A stretch of 59,177 nucleotides of DNA, taken from Saprospiraceae bacterium. GTDB taxonomy: Bacteria > Bacteroidota > Bacteroidia > Chitinophagales > Saprospiraceae. Shown here piece by piece: positions 1 to 11,900 of the stretch; position 1 is the stretch's first letter, and each line of letters begins with the position of its first letter. Under the pieces are notes generated by a model that saw only the letters and a program-made list of their open reading frames with translations, had not been told where the DNA came from and ran no database searches. Both the position numbers and the translations under genes were made by a program. The stretch lies in assembly GCA_026982695.1 (NCBI GenBank), contig JALSGS010000054.1:1-59177 (forward strand), given 5' to 3'.

Positions 1-26
1 AAAGAGAAAGAGAAAGAGAAAAAACA
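1..26. repeat. AAAGAG hexamer microsatellite
   Basis: The window opens with about three and a half tandem copies of AAAGAG running into an A-rich tract. The left end of the array is outside the window. The rest of 27-114, downstream of the shikimate kinase stop, shows no gene or clear terminator. Confidence 0.5.
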
Positions 27-114
27 GGAGTAAGAGGCAAAACACCCAGCTAACATGCTGACAAGAAGGTGACATGGTCCATGATGCATCACTGAGGTGT
101 ATCAACTACAAGCC

Positions 115-633
115 CTAACAACTCAAGCTGTCGATATGTGCACAAATGCGCGCCACCACATCCATTGGTGGCCCTGCGGCAGGTACTTGCAGTTGAGCAC
201 GAGCATACCATTTGCCGCGCTCAGTCAACTTTTCGGCCACAAAGGAGGCTAAGGCCTGCTCATCAGGCAATTGTTGCAATAAAGGGCGATGTGCACGTTC
301 ATTGAGCAAGCGCTTGACCAACACATCTACAGGCACCTCCAAAAATATGGTGAGCCCTTGCGCATTCATTTGCGCCATGTTGTCGAAGAAACAAGGCGTA
401 CCGCCACCTGTAGCGACGACGGCATCGCCTTTTGGCAAATGCTGCAAGGCATCGCGCTCTATTTGGCGAAAGCCTGCTTCTCCTATTTGAACAAATAATT
501 GCGCTATGCGCTGCCCAGTACGCTGTTCGATATAAGCATCCAGATCGATAAAAGGCACACGGAGCACTTGGGCCAAGCGACGCCCAATAAACGTCTTGCC
601 CGAGCCCATAAATCCAATTAGAAAAATGCGCAT
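115..633 (-). CDS. aroK: shikimate kinase
   Basis: A 172-residue cytosolic P-loop kinase that phosphorylates shikimate at the 3-hydroxyl, a step to chorismate and aromatic amino acids. Visible motifs: Walker A GFMGSGKT near the N-terminus, the DLD shikimate-binding motif (about residues 30-32), an FRQIE motif (about 53-57), the glycine-rich substrate loop ATGGGTPCF (about 73-81), and the lid arginine in RPLL. Length is normal for AroK. I start at the ATG at 633 because the protein then begins MRIFLIGFMGSGKT, as homologues do; an upstream ATG at 654 would add seven residues. It lies about 45 bases downstream of the AAA+ ATPase gene on the same strand, so co-transcription is likely although the functions are unrelated. 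Confidence 0.93.
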   Translation of the reverse strand: MRIFLIGFMGSGKTFIGRRLAQVLRVPFIDLDAYIEQRTGQRIAQLFVQIGEAGFRQIERDALQHLPKGDAVVATGGGTPCFFDNMAQMNAQGLTIFLEVPVDVLVKRLLNERAHRPLLQQLPDEQALASFVAEKLTERGKWYARAQLQVPAAGPPMDVVARICAHIDSLSC

Positions 634-678
634 AAATAGAATGCTATTGGCCATTACTTGGGTGCAGCTATCTGTAGT

Positions 679-2157
679 TTAGTGCTCGTCATCTCCGTCT
701 TCATCGAACATACCGGCCAGCAAATCGCGAAATGAAACGCGTCCCTCCAACACATCTTTACTCACCACTTCAAACTCCGCCAAGCCGTGCAAGACCAACT
801 CCATGAAAAACACTTTGTCGGACTCGGCTACACCTGCAGCGCGCGCAGCCCGCTCTAAACCAGCTACCGAGCTGAGAGCTTGAAGATATTGCTCATCGCT
901 CAAGTCGGTGGGCAACTCCAGCACATTACCTGCACCGAACCACTGCCGAATGACGCCATAAAAGTCTTGGTCGCTATCGCGTTGTTGGTCAGGGTTGGGG
1001 AAGTAACGCAAAAAGAGCTTTTTCATCGCCTTGTCCATCAGATGTAGCGCTATGGCCACGGGCCCCTCTTGCTCGCCTTCGTACACCAACTCGATCTTAC
1101 CCGTAATGGCGGGAATAATGGCCATGAAATCGGACAGGCGCACGGCTGTGCGCTTTTGAGCGTGTTTGAGTAAACGCAGCTCTGCACTACTCACCAGATG
1201 TTCCATGGCTGAAATGCTCAAACGCGCTGATACGCCACTTTTTTCATCTACATATTCGCTGGCACGCGCCTCAAACGCGATCTGCTCGAGCAATATTCGA
1301 GCCGCCTCGGGTATATGAATGTGATCCAACTGCTGCGGCAAAAGACGTGCTTCTTGCTGCGTAATAGCCATGGCTTCTTCCACCGTGCGAGGATAATGCG
1401 TCAGGATCTGGCTCTCAATGCGGTCTTTCAATGGCGTAATAATACTACCGCGGTTTGTGTAATCTTCCGGGTTAGCTGTAAAGACAAAGGCTACATCCAG
1501 TGGCAATCGCAGCTTAAAGCCTCGAATCTGTATATCTCCTTCCTGCAAGATATTGAACAGGGCTACCTGAATGCGAGCCTGTAGATCGGGCAATTCGTTG
1601 ATCACAAAAATAGAGCGATGTGCACGCGGAATCAGCCCAAAGTGTAACACGCGCTCATCGGAGTAAGGTAGCTTCAAAGTAGCTGCCTTGATGGGATCTA
1701 CATCGCCTATGAGATCAGCCACGCTCACATCTGGAGTAGCTAATTTTTCCACATAGCGCTCCGAACGATGTATCCACTCAATAGGTGTCTGATCTCCTTT
1801 AGCAGCAATGAGGTCGCGAGCATAGCGCGACAGCGGGCACATCGGGTCGTCGTTGAGCTCACTACCGGCGACTACAGGCACGTACTCGTCGAGCAAATCA
1901 ACCAGTTGTCGTGCTATGCGTGTCTTGGCCTGCCCACGAAGCCCCAACAACAAGATATTGTGCCGAGCCAGAATAGCACGCTGCAAGTCGGGAATGACGG
2001 TTTGGTCAAAACCAATAATACCGGGAAATAACTTTTCGCCACTGCGCAATTTACGCACCAGTCGCTCGCGCAGCTCTTCTCTCACACTACGCGGGCGATA
2101 GCCGCTTGCCTTCAGCTCACCCAACGTCCGTATGGAAGGTTTTTGTGAAACATCCAT
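679..2157 (-). CDS. MoxR / magnesium-chelatase-like AAA+ ATPase
   Basis: A 492-residue AAA+ ATPase. Walker A is GLRGQAKT (about residues 72-79), the Walker B position reads IFVINELPD with Asn where Asp is usual, and sensor 1 is FTANPED. This resembles the ChlI/MoxR branch, whose members usually act as chaperone-like remodelers with a VWA-domain partner; the Asn-Glu Walker B may be typical of this subgroup. No VWA gene adjoins it; the only DUF58/VWA-like protein here is about 19 kb away. The codon at 2178 giving a slightly longer frame is TTG, so I choose the ATG at 2157. A possible -7 element (TACTTTTG) lies at 2290-2297. The exact substrate is unknown. Confidence 0.8.
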   Translation of the reverse strand: MDVSQKPSIRTLGELKASGYRPRSVREELRERLVRKLRSGEKLFPGIIGFDQTVIPDLQRAILARHNILLLGLRGQAKTRIARQLVDLLDEYVPVVAGSELNDDPMCPLSRYARDLIAAKGDQTPIEWIHRSERYVEKLATPDVSVADLIGDVDPIKAATLKLPYSDERVLHFGLIPRAHRSIFVINELPDLQARIQVALFNILQEGDIQIRGFKLRLPLDVAFVFTANPEDYTNRGSIITPLKDRIESQILTHYPRTVEEAMAITQQEARLLPQQLDHIHIPEAARILLEQIAFEARASEYVDEKSGVSARLSISAMEHLVSSAELRLLKHAQKRTAVRLSDFMAIIPAITGKIELVYEGEQEGPVAIALHLMDKAMKKLFLRYFPNPDQQRDSDQDFYGVIRQWFGAGNVLELPTDLSDEQYLQALSSVAGLERAARAAGVAESDKVFFMELVLHGLAEFEVVSKDVLEGRVSFRDLLAGMFDEDGDDEH

Positions 2158-2289
2158 GAAAAAACGTGATTTGTGCAACTGACCACAACCCTATTTCAAA
2201 AGCCTCGTTCGTCTGCTTGGGCCTCATTTGGCAAAACCTCAGAACCCCAAAAACCACAGCTTTATTTCAGCACGCAAAAAACGCAAATG

Positions 2290-2297
2290 CAAAAGTA
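2290..2297 (-). promoter_or_regulatory. possible -7 element for the AAA+ ATPase gene
   Basis: Read on the minus strand it is TACTTTTG, a full match to the Bacteroidota -7 consensus TAnnTTTG. No TTG stands at the expected -33 spacing, so support is weak. Confidence 0.25.
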
Positions 2298-2316
2298 AGA
2301 TAGGCCCTGTTTTTTC

Positions 2317-2745
2317 CTAGTCCACCCGCACCGACTGCCATGCCACCAATTTCCAATCCATTGGGCGCCGCACATACACATCGATATAGCGCAACTTTAA
2401 GTCGAAATCGCGTTCTTGATAGCGCCCCTGTACATTGATCACCCCAGTTAGTACGGCCGTCTTTCCGTAAAGGCGTACGTCCATATGCTGTGGTTGAATA
2501 GCGCGATAAACGATTTGGCCAGAAGCAATGCGGGCAATGTGCTCGTCTTTGCTTTCAACTAAGCCATTGGAATGCGTATAGGTAAGTGACACATCGAGTA
2601 CTCTTTTCAGAAAAGCCACATCCTTTTGGGTCATGGCCTCAAACCGGGCTCGCTCCAAGCTGAGCAATACTCGCTCTTTTTTGCTTTGCGCAAAAAGAAC
2701 AGGTGTGATCAACAACATGATAGGCATAAGGGGTAATATACGCAT
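2317..2745 (-). CDS. secreted DUF4440/SnoaL-like (NTF2-fold) protein
   Basis: A 142-residue protein with an N-terminal signal peptide (MRILPLMPIMLLITPVLFAQ), then a compact NTF2-like domain. The pattern of an alpha helix with the phrase FEAMTQKDVAFLKRVL, followed by the strand THSNGLVESKDEHIARI and the C-terminal DWKLVAWQSVRV, is that of DUF4440 proteins. The fold makes small-ligand pockets and includes polyketide cyclases, but most secreted DUF4440 proteins have no assigned role. It is divergently transcribed from the megasynthase, about 190 bases apart. A role in that pathway is possible but unsupported. I start at the ATG at 2745, giving a normal signal peptide; ATG at 2769 would add eight residues. 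Confidence 0.7.
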   Translation of the reverse strand: MRILPLMPIMLLITPVLFAQSKKERVLLSLERARFEAMTQKDVAFLKRVLDVSLTYTHSNGLVESKDEHIARIASGQIVYRAIQPQHMDVRLYGKTAVLTGVINVQGRYQERDFDLKLRYIDVYVRRPMDWKLVAWQSVRVD

Positions 2746-2797
2746 GTAAAACAATTTGAATATGAACATTATACAAGAAACTATAAGATAAATCGCT

Positions 2798-2805
2798 TAT
2801 CTTTG
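2798..2805 (+). promoter_or_regulatory. possible -7 promoter element for the megasynthase
   Basis: TATCTTTG matches TAnnTTTG exactly, about 130 bases before the megasynthase ATG. A -33 TTG at the usual 17-23 spacing is not visible. If real, the message has a 5' leader of roughly 120 bases carrying the C6-TGT motif. Confidence 0.35.
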
Positions 2806-2828
2806 ACCATCAGAAACAGTCAGATCTG

Positions 2829-2840
2829 ATTCCCCCCTGT
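2829..2840 (+). promoter_or_regulatory. C6-TGT motif upstream of the megasynthase
   Basis: ATTCCCCCCTGT, followed by ACTATTTT. The nine-base core CCCCCCTGT is found by eye only three times in the window: here and twice upstream of the response regulator gene (22253-22263, 22271-22281). It may be an operator or activator site. Function is inferred only from position. Confidence 0.35.
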
Positions 2841-2934
2841 ACTATTTTGCCTGTAATAAAAGTGCTTTAACGGGCCTACTATCCAAATCCGTGAGTGGCA
2901 TCTCGTATCATATATTAAGCCTGGTGCAAAAGCT

Positions 2935-5900
2935 ATGAGCGTGCAAGTTACTGATAATCCCTTCAGCAGTCTAGCTCAACCACTCCACGAGTATTTCCGA
3001 AAGGTCGCTACTACCCATAGCGAACGAGCTGCACTTATACACGAAGGGCAGACGATCAGCTACGCAGTATTAGACCAGCGATCCGACTGGTTAGCACATC
3101 ACCTGCACGCCTTAGGCATACGTCCACAGACTTTTGTAGCTATCAGCATGGAACGTAGCTTTGATCTACTCATAGCTATCTGGGGCATCCTCAAGGCTGG
3201 TGGTGCCTATGTACCACTCGACATAGATCTGCCACCCGAGCGCCGAGCGTTTATGCTGGCTGATGCTGGCACCTCTATTTTGATCACGCAAAGTAAGTAT
3301 ATCAATGCATTTCGCTCACATCCTACAGTCCAGCTCATCGCCATCGATACACTTTGGCCCGAGCTTGAAAAGCGCTACGCTAATGCCTCACCTCCACACA
3401 CCCATAGCCAAGCTACCGATTTGGCGTACATGATTTACACTTCAGGCTCTACGGGCAAGCCTAAAGGTGTGATGATTCAGCACGATCATGTGTGGCATCA
3501 GCTCGAAGGTCAACATGCTATTGCGCCTGAAAAGATGGAGGCGACCCTACTGACTGCGTCCATTTCTTTCGATGTATCGGTGTTAACCATCTTTTGGACG
3601 CTTCTCACCGGCAAACCATTAGTCATACCCCGACAAGGCCAAGAAAAGGACATGCGATCGCTGGCCTCACTCATTGCCCACACGAAGGTGACGCATATGC
3701 TCACCTTACCCTCTCTACACACCCTGTTGCTCGATCAGGCCGATCCCGACCAATTGCGCAGCCTGCGCTTGGTCAATGTCTCGGGCGAGGTATGCCCCAC
3801 CTCACTTGTACAAAAGCACCAACGGCGCATCCCATGGGCCCAGCTGTATAACCTATATGGCCCTACAGAAGCTACTGTGAATTGCACGTATTTCCGCCTA
3901 CCCAAGGGCTTCGACCAACCCAAGGTGCCCATTGGTCAGCCCATTCCCAACTACCACATTTTTATCCTTTCGGAAAACATGAAGCCCGTCAGTGGCCGTG
4001 AGGTGGGCGAGATATACATTGGGGGAAGCAAGCCCGTCGTAGCACGCGGCTACTGGAAACGCCCCCAGCTCACAGCTGAACGCTTCGTATCCAACCCCTT
4101 TGCCGAAGGAGGCGACAAGCTGTACAAAACAGGTGACCTGGCCCGCTGGATGGACGACGGCCACATAGAGTTTCTCGGACGCGTAGATCACCAAGTCAAG
4201 TTTAGAGGCTATCGCATTGAATTGGGCGAAATAGAAGTAGCACTGGGCAATCATCCGGCAGTACGCGAAGCTGTGGTGATGCTGCACGGACAAACGCCTC
4301 AACAGCAACGAATGGTGGCATGGTTGACCTTCCACACCAACCAATCAGCTAGCGTCAGTGAGTTGCGCCAGTGGCTCGAGCACAGCCTACCCGAATACAT
4401 GATCCCTTCAGTTTTTGTCTTTCTCGAGCGCATGCCATTGACCACCAATGGAAAAATCGATCGCAAGGCACTACCCGATCCACCCAATCAGCGCCCCCAA
4501 CTGGCTCAAGACTACGAGTCCCCTCAAGGCCCATTAGAACAGCTCATCGCTGCCCAATGGGCTGAGCTGCTCCAAGTACAGCCCATCGGGCGACATGACA
4601 AGTTTTTCGAACTGGGGGGCCATTCGCTGTTGGCCGCGCGTTTCATTGGCCAGTGGCAACAGGCACTCCATACATCTATTTTCATCACGACCATCTTCGA
4701 TCACCCTACGGTGGCTTCTTTTGCTGCCATGCTACAACGCGAGTATGGCCAAGAGCTGGAAGCCTTTTTTGCCGAAAGGCAGGAAAAGCAAAGTGCTCAC
4801 AAAGCACTTGCAGCTATAGAAGATGCTCAGGCCAATAAGCCGCAATTGAGCGATGAAGAGGTATCGGCTTTCGCCAAATATTTGCCGCATTATCCGCCAC
4901 CTAAGCTTCCTGTTGGGCGCACTATAGGCAAAGCAGTATTTATCCTAGCTCCACCTCGATCTGGCACTACGCTCTTGCGCGTGATGCTGGCTGGTCATCC
5001 GCAGCTGTTTGCGGCCAACGAGTTGCAGCTATGGCACTTCGACACCTTGCAACAGCGCGCACGCACCTATTCTGGTAAATACGCCTTGTGGCAAGAGGGG
5101 TTGATACGTGCCGTGATGGAGCTGAGGTCGTGCGACGCCGACCAAGCCCGGGCACACATACTCGACATGGAGCAAAAGGGCGCCACTACGCCCGATATGT
5201 GGCAGTGGCTTGAAAGACACAGCGGTTGCATTGTAGTAGACAAGTCGCCAAGTTATGCGCTCGACCCTCAGGCCCTGCAGCGCATCGCACAATGCTGCGA
5301 CGAGCCCATCTTTGTACATCTAGTGCGCCACCCCTGGTCGGTAGCTCGGTCTTTTGCCCGATACCACATGCATCAGGTAGTTTTCATGCCCGAGCACCCC
5401 TACACACCGCTGCAATTGGGTGAGCTCATCTGGCTGTACAGTCATCGCCACATTTTAGACTTCCTACAGGGCATTCCGCACGATCGCTACATTCGCATCC
5501 ACTACGAACAGCTGGTGCGCACGCCAGAACCCTTTCTTCGCCAGTTATGTGCACAAATTGGGATCCCCTTCCACGAAGGGGTACTCGACCCTTATGCCGA
5601 TTTGAGCTCGAAAATGGTCGATGGCATCTACGACAACTCGCGTAGCATGGGCGATCTGCACTTTGAGCAGCGTCGCAAGCTTGATGTAGCGCAAGCTGAT
5701 AAGTGGCAAGGTGTATGGCAAGACAACTTCCTCGCTGCCGATACCTGGCAGCTCGCTGCCCAATTGGGCTATCCCACGTGCCCCAATCAAAAGGCGCTAT
5801 TCCATGCTGTTTCTGTTCCGACCCAAAAATCAACTCAAGACAAAGAAGCACATACAACTTTCCAAGTCGATACAACTGACGAGCCCATTGCCATCATCGG

Positions 5901-8900
5901 TATGGCTGTGCGGCTGCCCGGCGCCGACGATATCGATACTTTCTGGCAAAACCTCCTCGCTAAGCGCGACGTAGGTGAGGCTGTGAGCCCCGATGATTTG
6001 GCTGCCGAAGGCCTGGACCCTCACTTGCTGCACCAGCCCAATTACGTAGCGCGTCGATATGTACTCAAAGATGCCGACTGTTTCGATGCAGCTTTCTTTG
6101 GCATCAATCCACGCGAAGCGGCACTGATGGATCCCCAACACCGCGTCATGCTGGAAACAGCATGGTGGGTACTTGAAGCTGCCGGATATGATCCTGCGCG
6201 CTATACAGGCCGTATTGGTGTAGTAGGCGGGGTGGCACGTAACAGCTACCTTACTCACAACCTTGCCAGCCACGACGATCTGCGCCAGCAAGCAGGTGCC
6301 TATCACTACATGTTAGGCAACGAGTCGTCGTTTGCCATTACGCGCATTGCATATCTGTTGGGGCTCAAAGGGCCAGCTATCGATGTACAGACGGCTTGTG
6401 CTACAGGGGGAGTAGCTCTCCATCTGGCCGTAGAATTGCTGCGCCGTGGCGAGGCCGATATGATGCTAGTAGGCGGTGGGCGCATCCAACCACCACTACG
6501 CACTGGCTATCGCTATCGCGAAGGCCAGCCGCTCTCTGCCGATGGCTATGTACGGCCATTTGATGCACAGGCCAACGGCATGGTACAAGGGCATGGCATC
6601 GCGTTCGTCTTGCTCAAGCCACTGCGTAGCGCAGTACGCGACGGCGATCACATATATGCCATCATCAAGGGTTCGGCTATTAACAACGACGGCAACGACA
6701 AAACGGGTTTCACCGCTCCAAGTGCCAGTGGTCAAGCGGCTGTGATTGAAGCGGCCCTCCAACGCGCTGGCATCAGTGCAGAAGAAGTAGCATTTGTGGA
6801 AGCCCACGGCACCGGTACGCTTTTGGGCGACCCCATAGAACTTACCGGCTTGACACAGGCCTTTCGCAAGTACACGCAAAAGAAGCACTATTGCGCCCTC
6901 CACTCCGTCAAAGCCCATTTAGGCCATCTCGACGCTGGAGCGGGCATCATTGGGCTCATCACTGCGGCGCTGGCGCTGGCACGCCAGACCATCCCTGCCC
7001 TTCAGCACTTTCAACAGCCCAATCCTCAAGTCGATTGGGAAAACTCGCCCTTTATCGTGCCCACACAACCACGACTATGGCCTCGCCAGCAAGCGCAGCC
7101 CCGCCGTGCAGGTGTCAGCTCCTTTGGGCTGGGTGGTACCAACGCGCACCTCGTACTCGAAGAAGCCCCTACCCTGCCACCTACTGATTACTCACCCCGA
7201 TCGACTGAGTGGCTGTGCCTTTCGGCAAAAAACGAAGCAGCACTCCAACAAATGGCGCAACAACTGGCCACCCACTTCGAACAACACAACGAGCTGGAGT
7301 TGGCAGATGTGGCATTCACTCTTAGCCAGCGCCCCCAGCTCTCCTATCGGCTATGCGTGTTGGCTTCCGACATACCTACAGCTATCCAGCAGTTGCGCAA
7401 GCTGCAAGGGCGTTCGATAGTGCGTGGGCAGGTACAAGAGCCTAAAAAAATAGGTTGGCTTTTCCCTGGTGGTGGCAGCCAATATGTGGGCATGGCAGCA
7501 GGTTTATATCAGGCATTGCCCATATTCCGCAAATGGGTCGACGAGCTGTGTACACTGGTTGCAGCACGACATCAACTACAGCTCAATGAGCTGTTTCAAC
7601 CCCATGCCGACCCACCTCAAGTATATATTGAACGCCCCTCTTGGGCACTGCCTGCGCTCTTTGTCGTAGAGGTAGCCCTGGTCCGCACGCTCGAGCACTT
7701 CGGCATACGCCCCGACTATCTGATCGGGCACAGTGCTGGAGCCTATGTGGCTGCCCATATAGCAGGCGTATTTGCTCTGGAAGACGCATTGGACCTAGTC
7801 GTCTTGCGGGGCAAACTCTTCGAATCGATCGACACCGAAGGGGCCATGTTGAGTGTAGCGCTGAGTGAGGCGGCATTGAACCCTTGGCTCGACGAATCGT
7901 TAAGCATCGCTGCAATCAACAAGCCTGACAATTGCGTAGTTGCTGGCCCTGTTGCCGCCATCGATGCATTAGCGCAACGCCTTAGCCAACAAGACATCGA
8001 CTGCCGTCGCCTCCACATCAGGGTTGCTGCTCATTCACCCCAAATTGAGCCCATCCTGCCCGCTTTCGCACAAGCACTCGAACAAATCGAGCTGCATCCA
8101 CCCACACTGCCCATCATTTCCAACCTAACGGGCCAATGGGCCGACCCACAACAAATGGCTACACCGCAGTATTGGATCGATCACCTGCGCCAGCCAGTGC
8201 GCTGGGCCGACGGCATCGCCACACTTCTGAAAAGCGATGTAGGTGTATGCATTGAAGTGGGGCCAGGCCAGACCCTGACTACTTTCACACGTCAGCACCC
8301 GCAATGGAAAGGCGACAAAATGGCGCTAGCTACACTGCGCCATCCACGCGAACAAATCGATGATTGCTACTTCTTCTTGCGGCAACTAGCCCAGCTGTGG
8401 ACCAAAGGTGTCCATCTGGATCCAACAGCGCTATACGAAGAGAGGCGTTGTCGCTGTCCGCTACCCACTTACCCATTTGCGCGTCAGCGCCACTGGATTG
8501 AGCCTGCTGCTACAGGCACTAGTAAGTCTTTGGAAGATGAAACACCAAAAATGGTCACTAACAATTCTTTGTCACAAGACATACAAGCACCGCATGTTTC
8601 AAGTGCACACACTTCACCCTCGCGCCAGCAAAGGTTAGAGCAGGAGGTAAAAAAAGTACTGACTCAACTAAGTGGCTTGTCTGAAGAAGCACTCCTCACT
8701 GAGGCTACCTTTCTCGAGCTGGGCTTCGACTCGCTCTTTCTCAGCCAGATAGTCATTGCCCTCAACGAGCACTTCGACACCCAGATTTCCTTTCGTCAGC
8801 TCTTCGAAGAGACCCCTACCATAGCTGAGCTGGTACAATGGCTCGATGCACAGCTGCCATCAGATGTCTTTACACCGCCTTCGCCCTCTGAAGACACATC

Positions 8901-11900
8901 CCCACCACAGCCACTGGCACAAGCGGCGCAAGCGCTGCTACCACAAGCCCCGCCCAATGTAGCTGCACTCATCCAGCAGCAGCTCGAGCTAATGGCACGC
9001 CAGCTCGATCTATTGCAAGGCAAAATAGTTGAGTCGCCACCTGCCACAAAGCCCGCCCCCCCACCTGCAACCTCATCCAGCACAACTCCGCCCAAAGGCA
9101 TCACCGCCAAATTGAAACGCACTACCGACAAGCGTGGCCCTATTGAGCTGGATGCTGGCCAACGCGCATGGCTTCAACGCTTCATCGAGCGATATACGCG
9201 CAAAACGGCCAAGTCGAAGGCACTAGCTGCACGCCACAAACGCGTCTATGCCGACCCACGCGCCATCACAGGATTCCATCGGCTGTGGAAAGAAGTCACT
9301 TACCAGCTGGCGGCGGAGCAATCGAAAGGTAGTCGATTCACTGATTTGGATGGCAATCAGTACATCGACTACGTCATGAGCTATGGCGTAGCGCTCTTCG
9401 GGCACTCGCCCGACTTTGTGCGCGAAGCCATCCGCCAGCAACTCGACAAAGGCACTGGGTTGGACTTGTTGTCTCCTTTAGCTACCGAGGTGGGCGAACG
9501 CTTGTGCCGACTCTCGGGCAAAGATCGCATGACACTGGCCAACACGGGTACAGAAGCACTGGTAGCTGCAGTGCGCGCTGCCAGAGCTGCAACAGGCCGC
9601 GACAAAATTGCCGTATTTGATACCGACTACCACGGTTTGACTGATGAGTTTCTGCTACGAGCTTTCGCCATAGGAGACAAACAGATCATCCGACCATTAG
9701 CTGCCGGTATACCCCAATATCTGGCCGATCACGTACTGGTACTCGACTACCATCAACCCGACAAAGCACTCAGTCGCATCGAGGAGCAAGCTCATCAACT
9801 AGCGGCTGTAGTGGTCGAACCCATCCAAGCCCAAAACCCCCATTGGCAGCACTTCGAGCTGATGCCACGTTTGCGCGAGCTGACACAGCGCCTCGACATT
9901 CCCCTGATCTTCGACGAAATCATCAACGGCTTTCGCCTACATGCCCGTGGCGCCCAAGCTTGGTACGACGTCGAAGCTGATATAGTAGCTTATGGCAAAG
10001 CCATTACGGGCGGCTTACCACTAGCTGCTATTGCAGGGCACGAGCGATACCTCAATGTATTTGATGGTGGTCCATGGCAGTTTGGCGATGCCTCAGTGCC
10101 TGAGGCTACCCTCACCTATTTTGCCGGCACCTTTATCAAAAACCCTTTGAGCCTGGCGTCAGCTCATGCGGCACTCACCCAAATCGAGCAACAAAGCCCT
10201 CAGCTCCAGGCACAACTCAACCGCACGGGCTACCGCTTTGCCCACGCCCTGGCCAAATTGTTTAGCAAAATGGGTGCTCCACTTTACGTTACTGCTACCA
10301 GTTCGATTTTCAACATCAAATTTGCCGACAATAACCCACTCAATCAGCTGTTTTTTCCACTGTTGGCACTTAACGGCGTGCACATGCGCGCACGCCCCTG
10401 TTTTATCTCCACTGCGCATGGTGAGGACGATTTGCAACAAACGCTGCAAGCTGTAGGGGCTACCCTCGAAGAGTTGCTCCAACATGGCATCATGAAACCT
10501 TGGGAGGGCGAATTGCTCAACGCCATAGTAGCTCCCCCTTGGTGGTCGGACCAAGACATAGCCACTGCCCAGGCAAGTAGCTTTTCCATACCACAGATAC
10601 GTCTTTTGGAAAAAGAAGCGCCTCTTACCGATAGTCAGCAAGAGATCTTTCTACAACATCAACTCAGCGAGGCAGCGGGGAAAGCCTACATCATTGGCAC
10701 ACAAATACATTTGAAAGGCGTATTGGATCGCACTGCCCTTCAAAAAGCCATCGCGCAGCTCGTGCAGCGCCATGAAGCACTACGCATGACCATCAATGAA
10801 TCAGGTACACACATGCGCATTGCGCCTGAGCGCTCGCTCGAACTGCCCTATCACAATCTCAGTGATATGGAAGCCCAGCAGCGGCAATCGGAATGGGAAA
10901 GGCTCTTGGCGCTCGAGGGTCATACTCCCTTCGACTTGAAGAAAGGGCCACTCAGTCGCTTCCGCCTCGTACAGCTCCAACCCAATCATCACGTATTGCT
11001 GCTCACCGTACATCACATTGCTGTCGATGGCTGGAGTCTGGGCATACTGACACGCGAACTGGGCATGCTCTACGCCGCCCAGCTCTCAGGACAACCAGCT
11101 CAGCTGCCTCCCGCTGTACCCGTTAGCCGATATGCGCGTGAGGAAGTCGCATGGCAGCAATCCGAAGCCTTCACCAAGCACTTGGAGTGGTGGCACAAAC
11201 AGTTTGCTGAAGGCGTACCCACATGTGAGTTGCCCACCGACTTTCCCAGGCCCGCACAACGCAGCTTCCGGGGGGGTATGGAACGCCTGCGCTTCGATGC
11301 CCCATTTGCCGAAAGGCTGAAGAAAAGTGCCCATCAACTGCGCACCACCTTATTCATCTACATGTTGGCTGCCTTTGAAGCCTTCTTATACAGGCTGAGC
11401 GGCCAGCAAACACTGGTAGTAGGTATCGCTGCAGCTGGACATAACCTACCCAGATATGCACAGTTAGTAGCACACGCCATTCATCTACTGCCGCTACGTA
11501 CTCAGATAGACGATCATCTGCCTTTCGGCAAATGGATAAGCACAGTGCGGCAGCACGTACTCGATGCATTTGAACATCAAAGGCTGAGCCTAGGTCGCTT
11601 GGTACGCAGCCTCGACTTGCCACGCAGCCCTGCGCGCAATACGCTCGTATCCGTGGTGTTCAACATGGACAGCCCCTTGGAAGGCCTCGACTTTGGTCCA
11701 CTTGAGATCACCACTCAGCCGCTGCCACGCCATTACGAAACCTTCGATATATACATCAATCTCAAACCGGTAGGTCAGCAACTGTGGTTTGAGTGGAACT
11801 ATAATGCCGATTTGTGGCGCCCCGAAACTATTCGGATGCGACTAGCTGAATTTGAGACCTTCTTAAAAGCTGCGCTTGAACAGCCCGAGCAAACTATTGC

